DNA from: Sva-07 sp041685755
Lineage (GTDB): Bacteria > Actinomycetota > Acidimicrobiia > Acidimicrobiales > Ilumatobacteraceae
Assembly (NCBI GenBank): GCA_041685755.1
Contig: JAWLFC010000042.1
Location: 1-23,230, forward strand
Direction: 5' to 3'
DNA length: 23,230 bases
The position numbers and the translations under genes are program-made. Positions 7,716-16,256 of the stretch are shown piece by piece. The notes beneath the pieces are model-generated. The model was not told the DNA's origin, did not search any database, and saw only the letters and a list, made by a program, of their open reading frames with translations. Positions within the stretch are counted from its first letter, which is position 1, and each line of letters opens with the position of its first letter.

Positions 7716-10028
7716 TCAGCGGCAGGGACCGAGCGTCTCGGTCACCGGCAGCGACGGCAGCGGTGCGTTCGGGTCGAGCAGGTCGGGCGGGATCGTGGTG
7801 CCCGTCGGGATCACCTCGGTGACGACGACGGGCGGAGGAAGCGTCGTGGTCGCCGCGGGCTCGGCGGGTGTCGCGGTCGGCGGCGCGTCCGGGTCGTCCG
7901 GCGACGCGTCCGGGTCGTCCGGCGACGCGTCCGGGTCGTCCGACGGCGCCTCGACCGGAACCACCACGGATCGCACGATGCACTCGTTACCGGGGAGGAA
8001 GAGGCGGACGTTGGGGCGTTCAGCCGGCGGGTTGTCCCAGTCGAGGGGCGGGGAGAACACGTGCGCCGGCTCCATGAACGCCTTCCAGATCACGGCCGGG
8101 AAGTGGCCGCCTTGGACGTTGCGCCCGTACCCCGCAGCGACGAACGCGGGGATCCCCTGCATCGGCGTGTAGGCGTTGGGATCTCCGACCCACACCGCCG
8201 TCGAGAGCTGGCGGGTGCCGCCGACGAACCAGGCGTTGGTGTTGTCCTGCTGGGTGCCGGTCTTGCCGAACGCCGGCCGACGATCGTCGAAGGCCGCTCG
8301 GCGACCGGTACCACCACCGTAGATCGGACCCTTGAGGATCTGCACCGACTCCAGCGCCGCATCGCGGTCGAACACCTGCTCACCCGGGTCGAGGTGGGTG
8401 TAGACCCGCTCCCCTGCCGCGTTCTCGACGTACTCGACGTAGTAGGGATCGTGGTGCATGCCCTCGTTGGCGAGCGCCTGGACACCGGACGCCATGTCGA
8501 GCGGGGAGAGCTCGTTGGCGCCGGTGGCGAGGCTGGCGAACGGCTCGAGCGGCCGACGCTCGGAGCGGGGCTGACCCCGGTACAGGTACGGCGACGACGC
8601 CATGCGGTAGATCGTGTCGACCACCCGGTTCAGCCCGACGATCTGCGAGAGACGGGCGAAGGCACAGTTGATCGACGCGGTGGTGTGCTCCTGCAGGGTG
8701 ACGACGCCTCGGCTGACGGCGTCGGTGATGACGAACGGCTCGTCCTCGTTCCCCGGGTTCGGCAACACGCACGGGCGGGTGCCGTCGAGCACGTCGTTGC
8801 GCTGGGCGCCGGCCTGCACCGCCGCGGCGAGGATGAACAGCTTGATGCTCGAGCCGGTCTGACGCGGCGCCAGCGCCATGTTGACCTCGCGCTCGCCGGG
8901 GATGAACCCGCGACCGCCCACCATCGCCCGTACCGCGCCGCTCGTGGAGTCGAGCGAGACCAGTGCCGCGTCGAAGCCGAGCAGGCCGGTGTCGGGCAAC
9001 TCGTTGCGGGCCTGTTCGGCCAGCGACTGCAGGTTCGCGTCGAGCGTGGTGTGGATGCGCAGGCCACCGCGGAAGAGCTGGTTGTAGCGCTCCTGGTAGG
9101 TGTCACCCAGGATCTCGCTGCGGTTCAGGAGGTAATCGCGCAGCGCCTCGGTGTAGTAGGTGCGTTCGTACTGACGGTCCGGCAGCGTCTTGACCCGCGA
9201 CGGCAGCACGAACTCCTGCAGCTCCTCGGCTTCGGCGGGGGTGACCTTGCCCTCGTCCTCCAGGCGCTCGAGCACCTGCAACCAGCGCGCCCGGCTGCGC
9301 TCGGGCTCGTTGATCGGATCGAACCCCGACGGCGACCGCACGAGCCCGGCGAGGAATGCCGACTCGATGAACGTCAGCTCCAGGGCGGTCTTGCCGAAGT
9401 AGGTCTCGGCGGCGGCGGCGATGCCGTAGGCGTTGTTGCCGAAGAACACCGTGTTGAGGTACCGGGCGAGGATCTCCTCCTTCGTCAGCTCCTTCTCGAG
9501 CATCCGGGCGTAGTGGATCTGCAACAGCTTGTAGCGGCCGTCGCGTTCGAGGCCGGCGAGATAGTCGTTCTTGACGACCTGCATCGTGATCGTCGAGGCA
9601 CCCTGCTGGGGAGCATCGGAGGCGAAGTTCGACAGGGTGGCACGGATCAGGCTGCGGACGTTGATGCCGTCGTGGTTGAAGAACTCCTTGTCCTCGACCG
9701 TGAGGAACGCGTCGATCACCGCGGGCGGGATGTCCTCGAACTCGATGGGCTGGGAGTTCTCCAGCTCGTAGATGCCGATCTCCTGGCCGTTGACGTCGTA
9801 GACGAGGGTGCGTTGGGCGAGCGCCTCGAAGTCCGGGAGCACGACCGGGAGCTCCTCGTGGGCGTTGACCGACGACCAGACACGAGGGGCGATGCCGACG
9901 ACCGTGGCGGTGATCAGCAGCGCGCCGGCGGCGACGACGAGCACCAGCCGGGGGACGAAGGCGAGCAGACGCACAGTGACGTTCACGATAACTGCCGGGT
10001 CCGGCCCGCCGTCGGCAGGGGGCGCCAT
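7716..10028 (-). CDS. Class A penicillin-binding protein (bifunctional transglycosylase/transpeptidase)
   Basis: This about 770-residue enzyme polymerises and cross-links peptidoglycan at the outer face of the membrane. One membrane anchor lies near residues 20-50. The glycosyltransferase 51 domain follows, with VEDKEFFNHDG (catalytic Glu112), GASTITMQVVKN (143-154) and the MLEKELTKEEILARYLN motif. The transpeptidase domain has SSIK (nucleophile Ser393), SIN (452-454) and KTGTQQ (589-594). A Pro/Asp/Ala/Thr-rich C-terminal tail contains a 21-bp tandem repeat. The frame extends upstream to a GTG at 10059-10061, which would overlap the divergent oxidoreductase gene, so the ATG at 10026-10028 is preferred. 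Neither start has a good ribosome site, and a GTG about 14 codons further in (in VIVNV) cannot be excluded. Length and motif order are normal for the family. Confidence 0.92.
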   Translation of the reverse strand: MAPPADGGPDPAVIVNVTVRLLAFVPRLVLVVAAGALLITATVVGIAPRVWSSVNAHEELPVVLPDFEALAQRTLVYDVNGQEIGIYELENSQPIEFEDIPPAVIDAFLTVEDKEFFNHDGINVRSLIRATLSNFASDAPQQGASTITMQVVKNDYLAGLERDGRYKLLQIHYARMLEKELTKEEILARYLNTVFFGNNAYGIAAAAETYFGKTALELTFIESAFLAGLVRSPSGFDPINEPERSRARWLQVLERLEDEGKVTPAEAEELQEFVLPSRVKTLPDRQYERTYYTEALRDYLLNRSEILGDTYQERYNQLFRGGLRIHTTLDANLQSLAEQARNELPDTGLLGFDAALVSLDSTSGAVRAMVGGRGFIPGEREVNMALAPRQTGSSIKLFILAAAVQAGAQRNDVLDGTRPCVLPNPGNEDEPFVITDAVSRGVVTLQEHTTASINCAFARLSQIVGLNRVVDTIYRMASSPYLYRGQPRSERRPLEPFASLATGANELSPLDMASGVQALANEGMHHDPYYVEYVENAAGERVYTHLDPGEQVFDRDAALESVQILKGPIYGGGTGRRAAFDDRRPAFGKTGTQQDNTNAWFVGGTRQLSTAVWVGDPNAYTPMQGIPAFVAAGYGRNVQGGHFPAVIWKAFMEPAHVFSPPLDWDNPPAERPNVRLFLPGNECIVRSVVVPVEAPSDDPDASPDDPDASPDDPDAPPTATPAEPAATTTLPPPVVVTEVIPTGTTIPPDLLDPNAPLPSLPVTETLGPCR
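7885..7947 (-). repeat. 21-bp tandem repeat in the C-terminal tail of the penicillin-binding protein
   Basis: There are two exact copies of a 21-bp unit (7885-7905, 7906-7926) and a third that diverges in its last bases (7927-7947). In frame they encode repeats of PDDPDAS. It is a low-complexity acidic/proline tail and likely varies in copy number between strains. Confidence 0.85.
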
Positions 10029-10035
10029 CGTGCGG

Positions 10036-10041
10036 TACGGT
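10036..10041 (+). promoter_or_regulatory. -10 box TACGGT for a leaderless oxidoreductase transcript
   Basis: TACGGT lies 7 nt before the GTG start at 10049, the spacing expected if transcription begins at the start codon. There is no ribosome site between. The divergent PBP start is only 20 bp away, so any -35 contacts must lie within the PBP coding sequence. Confidence 0.5.
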
Positions 10042-10048
10042 CGCCGAC

Positions 10049-10999
10049 GTGTCGACCTCACGCTTCCCCGTCCGCCCGTTCCGGTTCGGGGTGCAGCTGA
10101 ACGCCTCGAGCACCGCCGCGGACTGGAGCGAGACCGCCCGACGCATCGAGTCGCTCGGCTACGCGACGGCGACGATGCCCGACCACTTCACCGAGCAACT
10201 CGCCCCGATCCCAGCGCTCCAGGCGCTCCTCGACGCGACCACGACACTGCGGGCCGGCGCTCTCGTGTTCGACAACGACTACAAGCACCCGGCGATCCTC
10301 GCCAAGGAGCTGGCCACGATGGACGTCCTGTCCGACGGTCGCGTCGAGATCGGGCTCGGCGCCGGCTGGATGCGCAGCGACTACGACCAGCTCGGGCTGC
10401 CCTACGACCGCGCCGGCGTCAGGGTCGACCGATTCGTCGAGGGCCTCGCCGTGATCCGCGGCGCGATGGGGCCCGGGCCGTTCAGCTTCTCCGGCGAGCA
10501 CTACGCGATCTCCGACTACGACGGCCAACCGAAGCCGCTCCAGCAGCCGTGCCCGCCGATCCTGATCGGCGGGGGCGGGCCGCGCGTGCTGTCGCTGGCG
10601 GCCCGGGAGGCCGACATCGTCGGGATCAACGGCACGCTCAGCGCCGGCGAGTTCGGTGACGAGGCGTTCGCCACGATGACGCTCGACGCCGTGACCGACA
10701 AAGTGGCGATCGTCGCCGACGCCGCCGGCGAGCGGATCGGCGACATCGAACTCAACATCCGCACGTTCTTCAACAAGGTCACCGACGACCGAGCCGGCGC
10801 CGTCGAGCGCATCGCCCGCGCCGTCGGCGTCGACGAGTCGATGCTCGGCCGTTCTCCGTTCGCCCTGATCGGCAGCCACAGCGCGATCATCGAGGACCTG
10901 CTCGCCCTGCGCGAGCGGTTCGGCTTCAGCTACGTGATCGTGGGGGCCAACGAGGTCGAGACGTTCGCTCCGGTCGTCGCGCAACTCGCCGGGCACTAG
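10049..10999 (+). CDS. LLM-class F420-dependent oxidoreductase (MSMEG_2516-like)
   Basis: This is a 316-residue luciferase-like monooxygenase superfamily protein with a TIM-barrel fold, expected to bind coenzyme F420 and catalyse hydride transfer on an unknown substrate. Features include FRFGVQLNASSTAADWSET, GYATATMPDHF and LSDGRVEIGLGAGW, which is the phosphate-binding region conserved in F420-type LLM proteins. The overall pattern is closest to the actinobacterial family named after MSMEG_2516. The start is GTG, supported by a TACGGT box placed for a leaderless message. The Gfo/Idh/MocA-like gene follows after 4 bp, so the pair is an operon of two probable nicotinamide/deazaflavin oxidoreductases. 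The substrate cannot be read from the sequence. Confidence 0.88.
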   Translation: MSTSRFPVRPFRFGVQLNASSTAADWSETARRIESLGYATATMPDHFTEQLAPIPALQALLDATTTLRAGALVFDNDYKHPAILAKELATMDVLSDGRVEIGLGAGWMRSDYDQLGLPYDRAGVRVDRFVEGLAVIRGAMGPGPFSFSGEHYAISDYDGQPKPLQQPCPPILIGGGGPRVLSLAAREADIVGINGTLSAGEFGDEAFATMTLDAVTDKVAIVADAAGERIGDIELNIRTFFNKVTDDRAGAVERIARAVGVDESMLGRSPFALIGSHSAIIEDLLALRERFGFSYVIVGANEVETFAPVVAQLAGH

Positions 11000-11003
11000 T
11001 CCG

Positions 11004-12047
11004 ATGCAACGCAAACCCGACGTCGCGATCTGGGGCGCGGGCATGGTCGCCGGCGTCCACGCCGAAGCGTGCCGGTCGCTCGGGTGGCGCGTGCGTGCGG
11101 TCGCGTCACGCGACCCCGAACGCGCCGCAGCCCTGGCGGGCCGGATCGGGGCGCGCAACTACCAGTACGACCAGCTGCTGCCCGAGCGGCTCGGCGACAT
11201 CGCGATCGTCGCCACTCCCCCGGCGAACCACGTCGACGACGCCGTGGCCCTGCTCGCCGCCGGCTACCACGTCGTCGTGGAGGCGCCGATCGCCTGCACC
11301 CTCGCCGACGCCGACCGGCTGATCGCCGCCGAACAGGGTGTCGATCAGGCGGTGCTGTACTCCGAGCACCTGGTGGCGTCGCCCGTGATGGACGGCCTGC
11401 TCGCCGAGGTCGGCGCGCTCGGCCACCTCACGCACCTCTCGGCCCGGGCGATCCAGTCGCCGCCGACGTGGCGAAGCACCCGACACGACGACTGGGGCGG
11501 TGGCGCGCTGTTCGACCTCGGCGTCCACCCGGTCGGGCTGGCGTTGCGAACGGCCGCCGAGGTCGGAGCCGGCCCGGCGACGCAGGTCAACGCCGTGATC
11601 ACCGACGCCGGCACCGACCGTGAACACGCCACGATCAAGCTGCGTTTCGCCGACGGTCTGCTCGCGACGGTCGTGGTCGGCTGGCAACCGGGTGCATCGC
11701 CCGACTGGGATCTGCAGGTGTCGAGTGCCAGCGGCGTGCTGCGCGCCGAGCTGTACCCGGTGCCGGTGCTCGAACGCAATGGCGACCCGGTCGCCGGTGC
11801 CGGGTCGACCGACCCCCCGTCGCTCGTCGACGACTACGGCTACGCGCCACAGCTCACCCGGTTCTGGGCGAACATCCGCACCGGGAGACCGGTGCCGGTC
11901 ACGGCACGGCTCGGTCGCCAGGTGCTCGACGTGATCTCCGCCGCCCACTGGTCGGCCGGACGCGGCGCGATCGACGTCTCCCTGCCGTTCAGCGGACCGC
12001 GCGATCGCACGCCCCGTCAGCTGCTCGACTCGACGTCAGCCGAGTGA
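11004..12047 (+). CDS. Gfo/Idh/MocA-type oxidoreductase with altered EKP motif
   Basis: This 347-residue protein has an N-terminal Rossmann domain (VAIWGAGMVAGVHAEAC, dinucleotide-binding Gly11-Ala12-Gly13) and a C-terminal alpha/beta domain typical of the Gfo/Idh/MocA family, which usually oxidises or reduces sugars or cyclitols with NAD(P). The central motif that normally reads EKP is here VVVEAPIAC, so the Lys thought to be catalytic is Ala94. The second-domain motif DLGVHPVGLA (Asp171, His175) is kept. It may thus be a non-canonical or non-catalytic member. The ATG lies 4 bp after the preceding stop without a ribosome site, suggesting translational coupling. It converges on glgC with only 15 bp between stops, leaving no room for a separate terminator. 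Confidence 0.85.
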   Translation: MQRKPDVAIWGAGMVAGVHAEACRSLGWRVRAVASRDPERAAALAGRIGARNYQYDQLLPERLGDIAIVATPPANHVDDAVALLAAGYHVVVEAPIACTLADADRLIAAEQGVDQAVLYSEHLVASPVMDGLLAEVGALGHLTHLSARAIQSPPTWRSTRHDDWGGGALFDLGVHPVGLALRTAAEVGAGPATQVNAVITDAGTDREHATIKLRFADGLLATVVVGWQPGASPDWDLQVSSASGVLRAELYPVPVLERNGDPVAGAGSTDPPSLVDDYGYAPQLTRFWANIRTGRPVPVTARLGRQVLDVISAAHWSAGRGAIDVSLPFSGPRDRTPRQLLDSTSAE

Positions 12048-12062
12048 GCCGCGACTCCCACG

Positions 12063-13283
12063 TCAGAGCGTCCGGCCCTTCTCGATGACGACGATGCCGT
12101 CGTCGCTGACGGTGAAGTGCTCGCGGTCGGCATCGAGTTCGAGACCGACGCGGGTCCACTCCGGCACGACGACGTTCTTGTCGATGATGCAGCGGTGCAG
12201 GCGTGCGCCGGGGCCGATGTGGACGTCAGGGAAGATGATCGAGTCGGTGACGTGGGCGTCGTGGTCGATGAAGGTGCCGGGGCCGACGATCGAACGCTCG
12301 ACGTGCGAGCCGGAGACGATCGAGCCCTGGCAGAGCAGGCTGCCGTCGACGAACGACGGCTCACCGCCACGCCCCCGTGACACCTTGGCGGGCGGCAACG
12401 CCCGCCGGGTCGTGTACACCGGCCACTTCTCGTTGTAGAGGTTGAACACCGGCACCGGCGCGATCAGGTCCATGTTGGCGTGGAAGAACGAGTCGATCGT
12501 GCCGACGTCGCGCCAGTAGCCCTTCTCGCGATCGTCCTGACCGGGCACGATGTTCTTCGAGAAGTCGTACACGTGGGCGACGCCGGCCTCGGTGAGCGCC
12601 GGGATGACGTGGCTGCCGAGGTCGGTGTAGGAGTTCTCGCGGGGCGTGACGACCTCGATGAGCGTGTCGGTGTCGAACACGTAGTTGCCCATGCTCGCCA
12701 GGCACATCTCGTCGTTGCCCGGCATCGTCGGCGGGTCTGCCACCTTCTCGTGGAACGCGATGATCTTGCCGTCGTCGGCGACCTCGATCACGCCGAACTC
12801 GGTGGCTTCGTGTTTCGGGACCGGGATCGCCGCCACGGTCACCCCGGCTCCCGACTCGACGTGCTCGTCGACCATCTGGCGAGGGTCCATCCGGTAGATG
12901 TGGTCGGCACCGAAGACACACACGATGTCGGGCGACTCGTCCGCGATCAGGTTCAGGTTTTGGTAGATCGCGTCGGCGGAGCCCTGGAACCAGTACGGCC
13001 CGCGGCGCATCTGGGCCGGGACCGGCGTCACGTAGTTGTCGAGCATCGCCGAGAACCGCCAGGTCTGGGAGATGTGACGGTCGAGGCTGTGGCTCTTGTA
13101 CTGCGTGAGCACCACGATCTTGAGGTAGCCGGCGTTCGCGAAGTTCGACAGCGCGAAGTCGATCAGCCGGTAGGTGCCGGCGAACGGGACGGCCGGCTTG
13201 GCGCGGTCGTTGGTCAGCGGAGCGAGCCGTTTGCCCTCACCTCCGGCGAGCACGATCACGAGCACGGACGGTTCAGACTTCAT
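12063..13283 (-). CDS. glgC: Glucose-1-phosphate adenylyltransferase (ADP-glucose pyrophosphorylase)
   Basis: This 406-residue enzyme makes ADP-glucose from glucose-1-phosphate and ATP, the committed step of glycogen synthesis. The N-terminal nucleotidyltransferase domain has VLAGGEGKRLAPLT (residues 11-24), RAKPAVPF (27-34, with the substrate-binding Lys29), WFQGSADAIYQN, FGADHIYRMD (metal-binding Asp) and the GVIEVADDGKIIAFHEKV segment. The C-terminal part is a left-handed beta-helix (SFVDGSLLCQGSIVSGSHVE onward). Length and motifs match the family closely. The gene is divergent from ppc across 155 bp. A TACCTT box 8 nt before the ATG suggests a leaderless message, and a perfect palindrome lies just upstream of that box. 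Confidence 0.96.
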   Translation of the reverse strand: MKSEPSVLVIVLAGGEGKRLAPLTNDRAKPAVPFAGTYRLIDFALSNFANAGYLKIVVLTQYKSHSLDRHISQTWRFSAMLDNYVTPVPAQMRRGPYWFQGSADAIYQNLNLIADESPDIVCVFGADHIYRMDPRQMVDEHVESGAGVTVAAIPVPKHEATEFGVIEVADDGKIIAFHEKVADPPTMPGNDEMCLASMGNYVFDTDTLIEVVTPRENSYTDLGSHVIPALTEAGVAHVYDFSKNIVPGQDDREKGYWRDVGTIDSFFHANMDLIAPVPVFNLYNEKWPVYTTRRALPPAKVSRGRGGEPSFVDGSLLCQGSIVSGSHVERSIVGPGTFIDHDAHVTDSIIFPDVHIGPGARLHRCIIDKNVVVPEWTRVGLELDADREHFTVSDDGIVVIEKGRTL

Positions 13284-13291
13284 CGTGACCC

Positions 13292-13297
13292 AAGGTA
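13292..13297 (-). promoter_or_regulatory. -10 box TACCTT for glgC (leaderless)
   Basis: On the minus strand TACCTT ends 8 nt before the glgC ATG (13281-13283). No ribosome site is present between, so a message starting at the ATG is likely. Confidence 0.45.
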
Positions 13298-13304
13298 CAT
13301 GTCG

Positions 13305-13322
13305 CCGGACCGTCAGGTCCGG
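13305..13322. promoter_or_regulatory. Perfect palindrome upstream of glgC, candidate operator
   Basis: Arms CCGGACC and GGTCCGG flank GTCA, a perfect 7-bp inverted repeat. It begins 8 bp upstream of the putative glgC -10 box and would overlap its -35 region. A second, weaker repeat (TCGACC at 13329-13334, GGTCGA at 13342-13347) follows. This placement suits a repressor site or a hairpin; no regulator is identified. Confidence 0.35.
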
Positions 13323-13438
13323 GGTCCTTCGACCAGTTCGCGGTCGAGCCGCAGATGTTCACCTGCCGGCAACCTCCACGACCAGTGGACCCGGGGCACC
13401 AGGTTCCCGTCCGATCCCTCGCGCGCTTGACTGAACGG

Positions 13439-16213
13439 ATGTCGGATCTTGCGGTCACCCCGGAACGCCACGACGACGCCGTCAGCGACGACATCCGGCT
13501 GCTCGGTCGGTTCCTCGGCGACGCGATCCGTGCCACGTCGGGAGACCACGCCTTCGATCTGGTCGAACGGGTGCGTCTGCTGGCGGTGGAGGGCCGTCGC
13601 AGCGGTACGAGTTCGGTCGCGGCGATCCGCGAAACGCTCGCCGAGCAGCCGTTGTCCGAGCAGCTGCTCCTGTTGCGGGCACTCGACTGGTTGTCGCTGT
13701 TGGCCAACACCGCCGAGGACGTCCACGTCGAACTCCGGGGCCGCCGGCCCCGAACCGTCGACGGCGGATTGCGGCCGGGCACCCTCGGGGCATCGATCGA
13801 GCGGCTCCGCTCCGCCGGGGTCGCACCCGAAGAGCTCGTCGCGGTCGGTGCGGCCCTGCAGGTCAGCCCGGTGATCACCGCCCACCCGACCGAGGTCCGC
13901 CGCAAGACGATCCTGCAGGTGCTCGAGGAGATCGGAGAACTGCTCGTGCGGCGCAACACCATCGCCGACCGACCCGGCGACCGCGAGTCGATCGACACCG
14001 AACTCGCCAGCGCCGTACTGCTGCTGTGGCAGACGGCGTTGTTGCGACTGTCGAAGCTGCGCGTCCGCGACGAGATCAACGAAGCGATCCGCTACTACGG
14101 CACCAGCCTGTTCGAGGTCGTACCGACGCTGACACGAGACCTCGCCGTCGCACTCGAGGGAATCGGCGGTGAGCCGGTCGACACGACGCATGCGATCACG
14201 ATGGGTTCCTGGATCGGCGGCGACCGCGACGGCAATCCGTTCGTCACCGCCGAGGTGATCCGCTACGCGATCGATCGCCAGACGCAGACCGCACTGGAAC
14301 ACCATCTCGTCGCGTTGCACGGCCTGTCCCGGCGGCTCTCGATGACCGACCGGCTCGTGACACCGACCGCCGAGCTCTGCACCCTCGCCGACGTGTCCGG
14401 CGACGAGTCGCCGTTCCGGGCCGACGAGCCCTACCGGCGGGCGTTGCGGGGCATGCACGCCCGCCTGCACTCATTCGCCCGAGCGGTGATCCATCCCGAC
14501 GAGGACGTCCCCGGCCCCGTCCCCGCCGAGCCGCGGGCACCGTACGCCACGATCTCCGAACTCCTCGCCGATCTCGACGTGGTGATCGCGTCGTTGCGCA
14601 CCCACGGCGCCGGACCGCTCGCCGATCGATTGGTCGAGCCCGTGCGCCGCAGCGTGGCGATCTTCGGTGCGCACCTCTGCGGGCTCGACATGCGGCAGAA
14701 CTCCGCCGTGCACGAAAAAGTCGTCGCCGAGCTGCTGGCCGACGCCGACGTCTGCGCCGACTATCTCGAACTCGACGAGGCCGGGCGCGTCGCCGTGCTC
14801 GAGGCCGAGCTGCGTTCGCCGCGTCCGCTGCGACACGGCGCCGCCGAGTACGGCGAGCTGACCGTGTCCGAACTCGCGATCCTCGGCGAAGCGGCAACCG
14901 CCGTCGAACGGATCGGCCGTGAGATCGTGCCCCACTACGTGATCTCGATGGCCCACGACGTCAGCGACGTGCTCGAGGTCGCCGTGCTCCTCAAGGAGGT
15001 CGGTCTGGTCAGCGGCGCCCTCACCGGCCGACCCGCATCGAGCCGGCTCGACATCGTGCCGCTGTTCGAGACCATCGACGACCTGGACCGCGCCGCCGAC
15101 GTGCTCGCAGCACTGCTGACCAACGACGTCTACCGCGACCTCGTGAACTCCCGCGGCAACCGCCAGGAGGTGATGGTCGGCTACTCCGACTCCAACAAGG
15201 ACGGCGGCTACCTGAGTTCGCAGTGGAACCTGTCGGCGGCGCAATCCGCGCTCACCGGCGTCGCCCGGTCGGCCGGGGTGCGGCTGCGGTTCTTCCACGG
15301 CCGCGGTGGCACGGTCGGACGCGGCGGCGGACCCGCGTACCAGGCGATCCTGGCGTTGCCGCCGGGCTCGGTCGATCGATCGATCCGTCTGACCGAGCAG
15401 GGCGAGATCGTCGCCGCGAAGTACTCCAACCCGGCGATGGCCCGTCGCAACCTCGAGACGCTCGTCGCCGCGACGCTGGAGGCGTCGGTCACCGTCGACG
15501 GCGGCCAGCCGGCGACCGGGTTCACGGCGTCGATGGAGGAGCTCGCCGGGCTCGCCTTCCGCTCCTATCGGCGCCTGGTCTACGGCGACGACCGGTTCGT
15601 CGACTTCTTCCGCTCGATCACCCCGACCGACGAGATCGCCAAGCTGAACGTCGGCAGTCGGCCGGCGTCGCGAACCGCGTCGCGGTCGATCGAGGACCTG
15701 CGGGCGATCCCGTGGGTCTTCGGATGGACCCAGTGTCGACTCATGCTCCCGGCATGGTTCGGCGCCGGTTCGGCCGTCGAGGAGTTCGTCGGCGGCGACG
15801 ACGACCGCCTGGCCACGCTGACCACGATGTACCGGGACTGGCCGTTCTTCCGCACGGTGATCGACAACATGGGCATGGTGCTCGCCAAGACCGACATCGA
15901 CATCGCAACCCGCTACGCCGAGGTGCTGGTCGTCGACGATGCGATGCGCTCGGAGATCTTCGGGGCCATCGCCGACGAGCACCGGCGAACGATCGAGTGG
16001 CACGGCCGGATCACCGGCTCGCCCACCCTGTTGGCGGACAACCCGCTCCTCGCTCGCAGCCTGCGCAACCGCTACCCGTACCTCGACCCGCTGCACGTCG
16101 TGCAGGTCGACCTGCTGCGCCGCTTCCGTGACGGCGACCGTGACGAGATGGTCGAACGCGGCATCCTGTTGTCGATCAACGCGATCGCGACCGGGCTGCG
16201 CAACTCCGGCTGA
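13439..16213 (+). CDS. ppc: Phosphoenolpyruvate carboxylase
   Basis: This 924-residue enzyme carboxylates phosphoenolpyruvate with bicarbonate to oxaloacetate, replenishing the TCA cycle. Family motifs are present in order: VITAHPTEVRRKTI with catalytic His149, GSWIGGDRDGNPFV, GYSDSNKDGGY with Lys587, FFHGRGGTVGRGGGP with His620, and WVFGWTQCRLMLPAW. The C-terminus is NSG, close to the usual N-T-G ending. The frame is open further upstream to 13355, but the protein-like sequence starts at MSDLAVTPERHDD, so the ATG at 13439 is used; that start has no strong ribosome site. The length is normal for bacterial PEPC. It is divergent from glgC, so two central-carbon genes share one intergenic region. 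Confidence 0.96.
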   Translation: MSDLAVTPERHDDAVSDDIRLLGRFLGDAIRATSGDHAFDLVERVRLLAVEGRRSGTSSVAAIRETLAEQPLSEQLLLLRALDWLSLLANTAEDVHVELRGRRPRTVDGGLRPGTLGASIERLRSAGVAPEELVAVGAALQVSPVITAHPTEVRRKTILQVLEEIGELLVRRNTIADRPGDRESIDTELASAVLLLWQTALLRLSKLRVRDEINEAIRYYGTSLFEVVPTLTRDLAVALEGIGGEPVDTTHAITMGSWIGGDRDGNPFVTAEVIRYAIDRQTQTALEHHLVALHGLSRRLSMTDRLVTPTAELCTLADVSGDESPFRADEPYRRALRGMHARLHSFARAVIHPDEDVPGPVPAEPRAPYATISELLADLDVVIASLRTHGAGPLADRLVEPVRRSVAIFGAHLCGLDMRQNSAVHEKVVAELLADADVCADYLELDEAGRVAVLEAELRSPRPLRHGAAEYGELTVSELAILGEAATAVERIGREIVPHYVISMAHDVSDVLEVAVLLKEVGLVSGALTGRPASSRLDIVPLFETIDDLDRAADVLAALLTNDVYRDLVNSRGNRQEVMVGYSDSNKDGGYLSSQWNLSAAQSALTGVARSAGVRLRFFHGRGGTVGRGGGPAYQAILALPPGSVDRSIRLTEQGEIVAAKYSNPAMARRNLETLVAATLEASVTVDGGQPATGFTASMEELAGLAFRSYRRLVYGDDRFVDFFRSITPTDEIAKLNVGSRPASRTASRSIEDLRAIPWVFGWTQCRLMLPAWFGAGSAVEEFVGGDDDRLATLTTMYRDWPFFRTVIDNMGMVLAKTDIDIATRYAEVLVVDDAMRSEIFGAIADEHRRTIEWHGRITGSPTLLADNPLLARSLRNRYPYLDPLHVVQVDLLRRFRDGDRDEMVERGILLSINAIATGLRNSG

Positions 16214-16224
16214 GCGCTGAGAAC

Positions 16225-16242
16225 CGGCGGCCCGAGCCGCCG
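16225..16242 (+). terminator. Short hairpin after ppc
   Basis: CGGCGGC and GCCGCCG form a perfect 7-bp stem with a 4-nt loop, 12 nt after the ppc stop. There is no U-tract, and the next gene's TAGGAT box begins at the very next base, so the hairpin may act as a weak terminator or as part of the downstream promoter. Confidence 0.4.
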
Positions 16243-16248
16243 TAGGAT
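16243..16248 (+). promoter_or_regulatory. -10 box TAGGAT for the hydrolase gene (leaderless)
   Basis: TAGGAT ends 8 nt before the ATG at 16257 with no ribosome site between, the layout of a leaderless transcript. Confidence 0.5.
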
Positions 16249-16256
16249 GGACCGCC

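Noticed and set aside
7329..10100. 923-codon plus-strand open frame opposite the PBP and zinc-ribbon genes
   Set aside because: It is an antisense shadow with biased Arg/Val/Gly composition and no recognisable motif, whereas the opposite strand has full PBP and zinc-ribbon motifs.
13427..13432. TTGACT just before ppc as a -35 box
   Set aside because: It matches a -35 sequence but lies only 6 nt before the ATG, which is the wrong place, and it fits a -10 box poorly.
13355..13438. Longer N-terminus for PEP carboxylase
   Set aside because: The added 28 residues are not family-like and would cover most of the divergent regulatory region.
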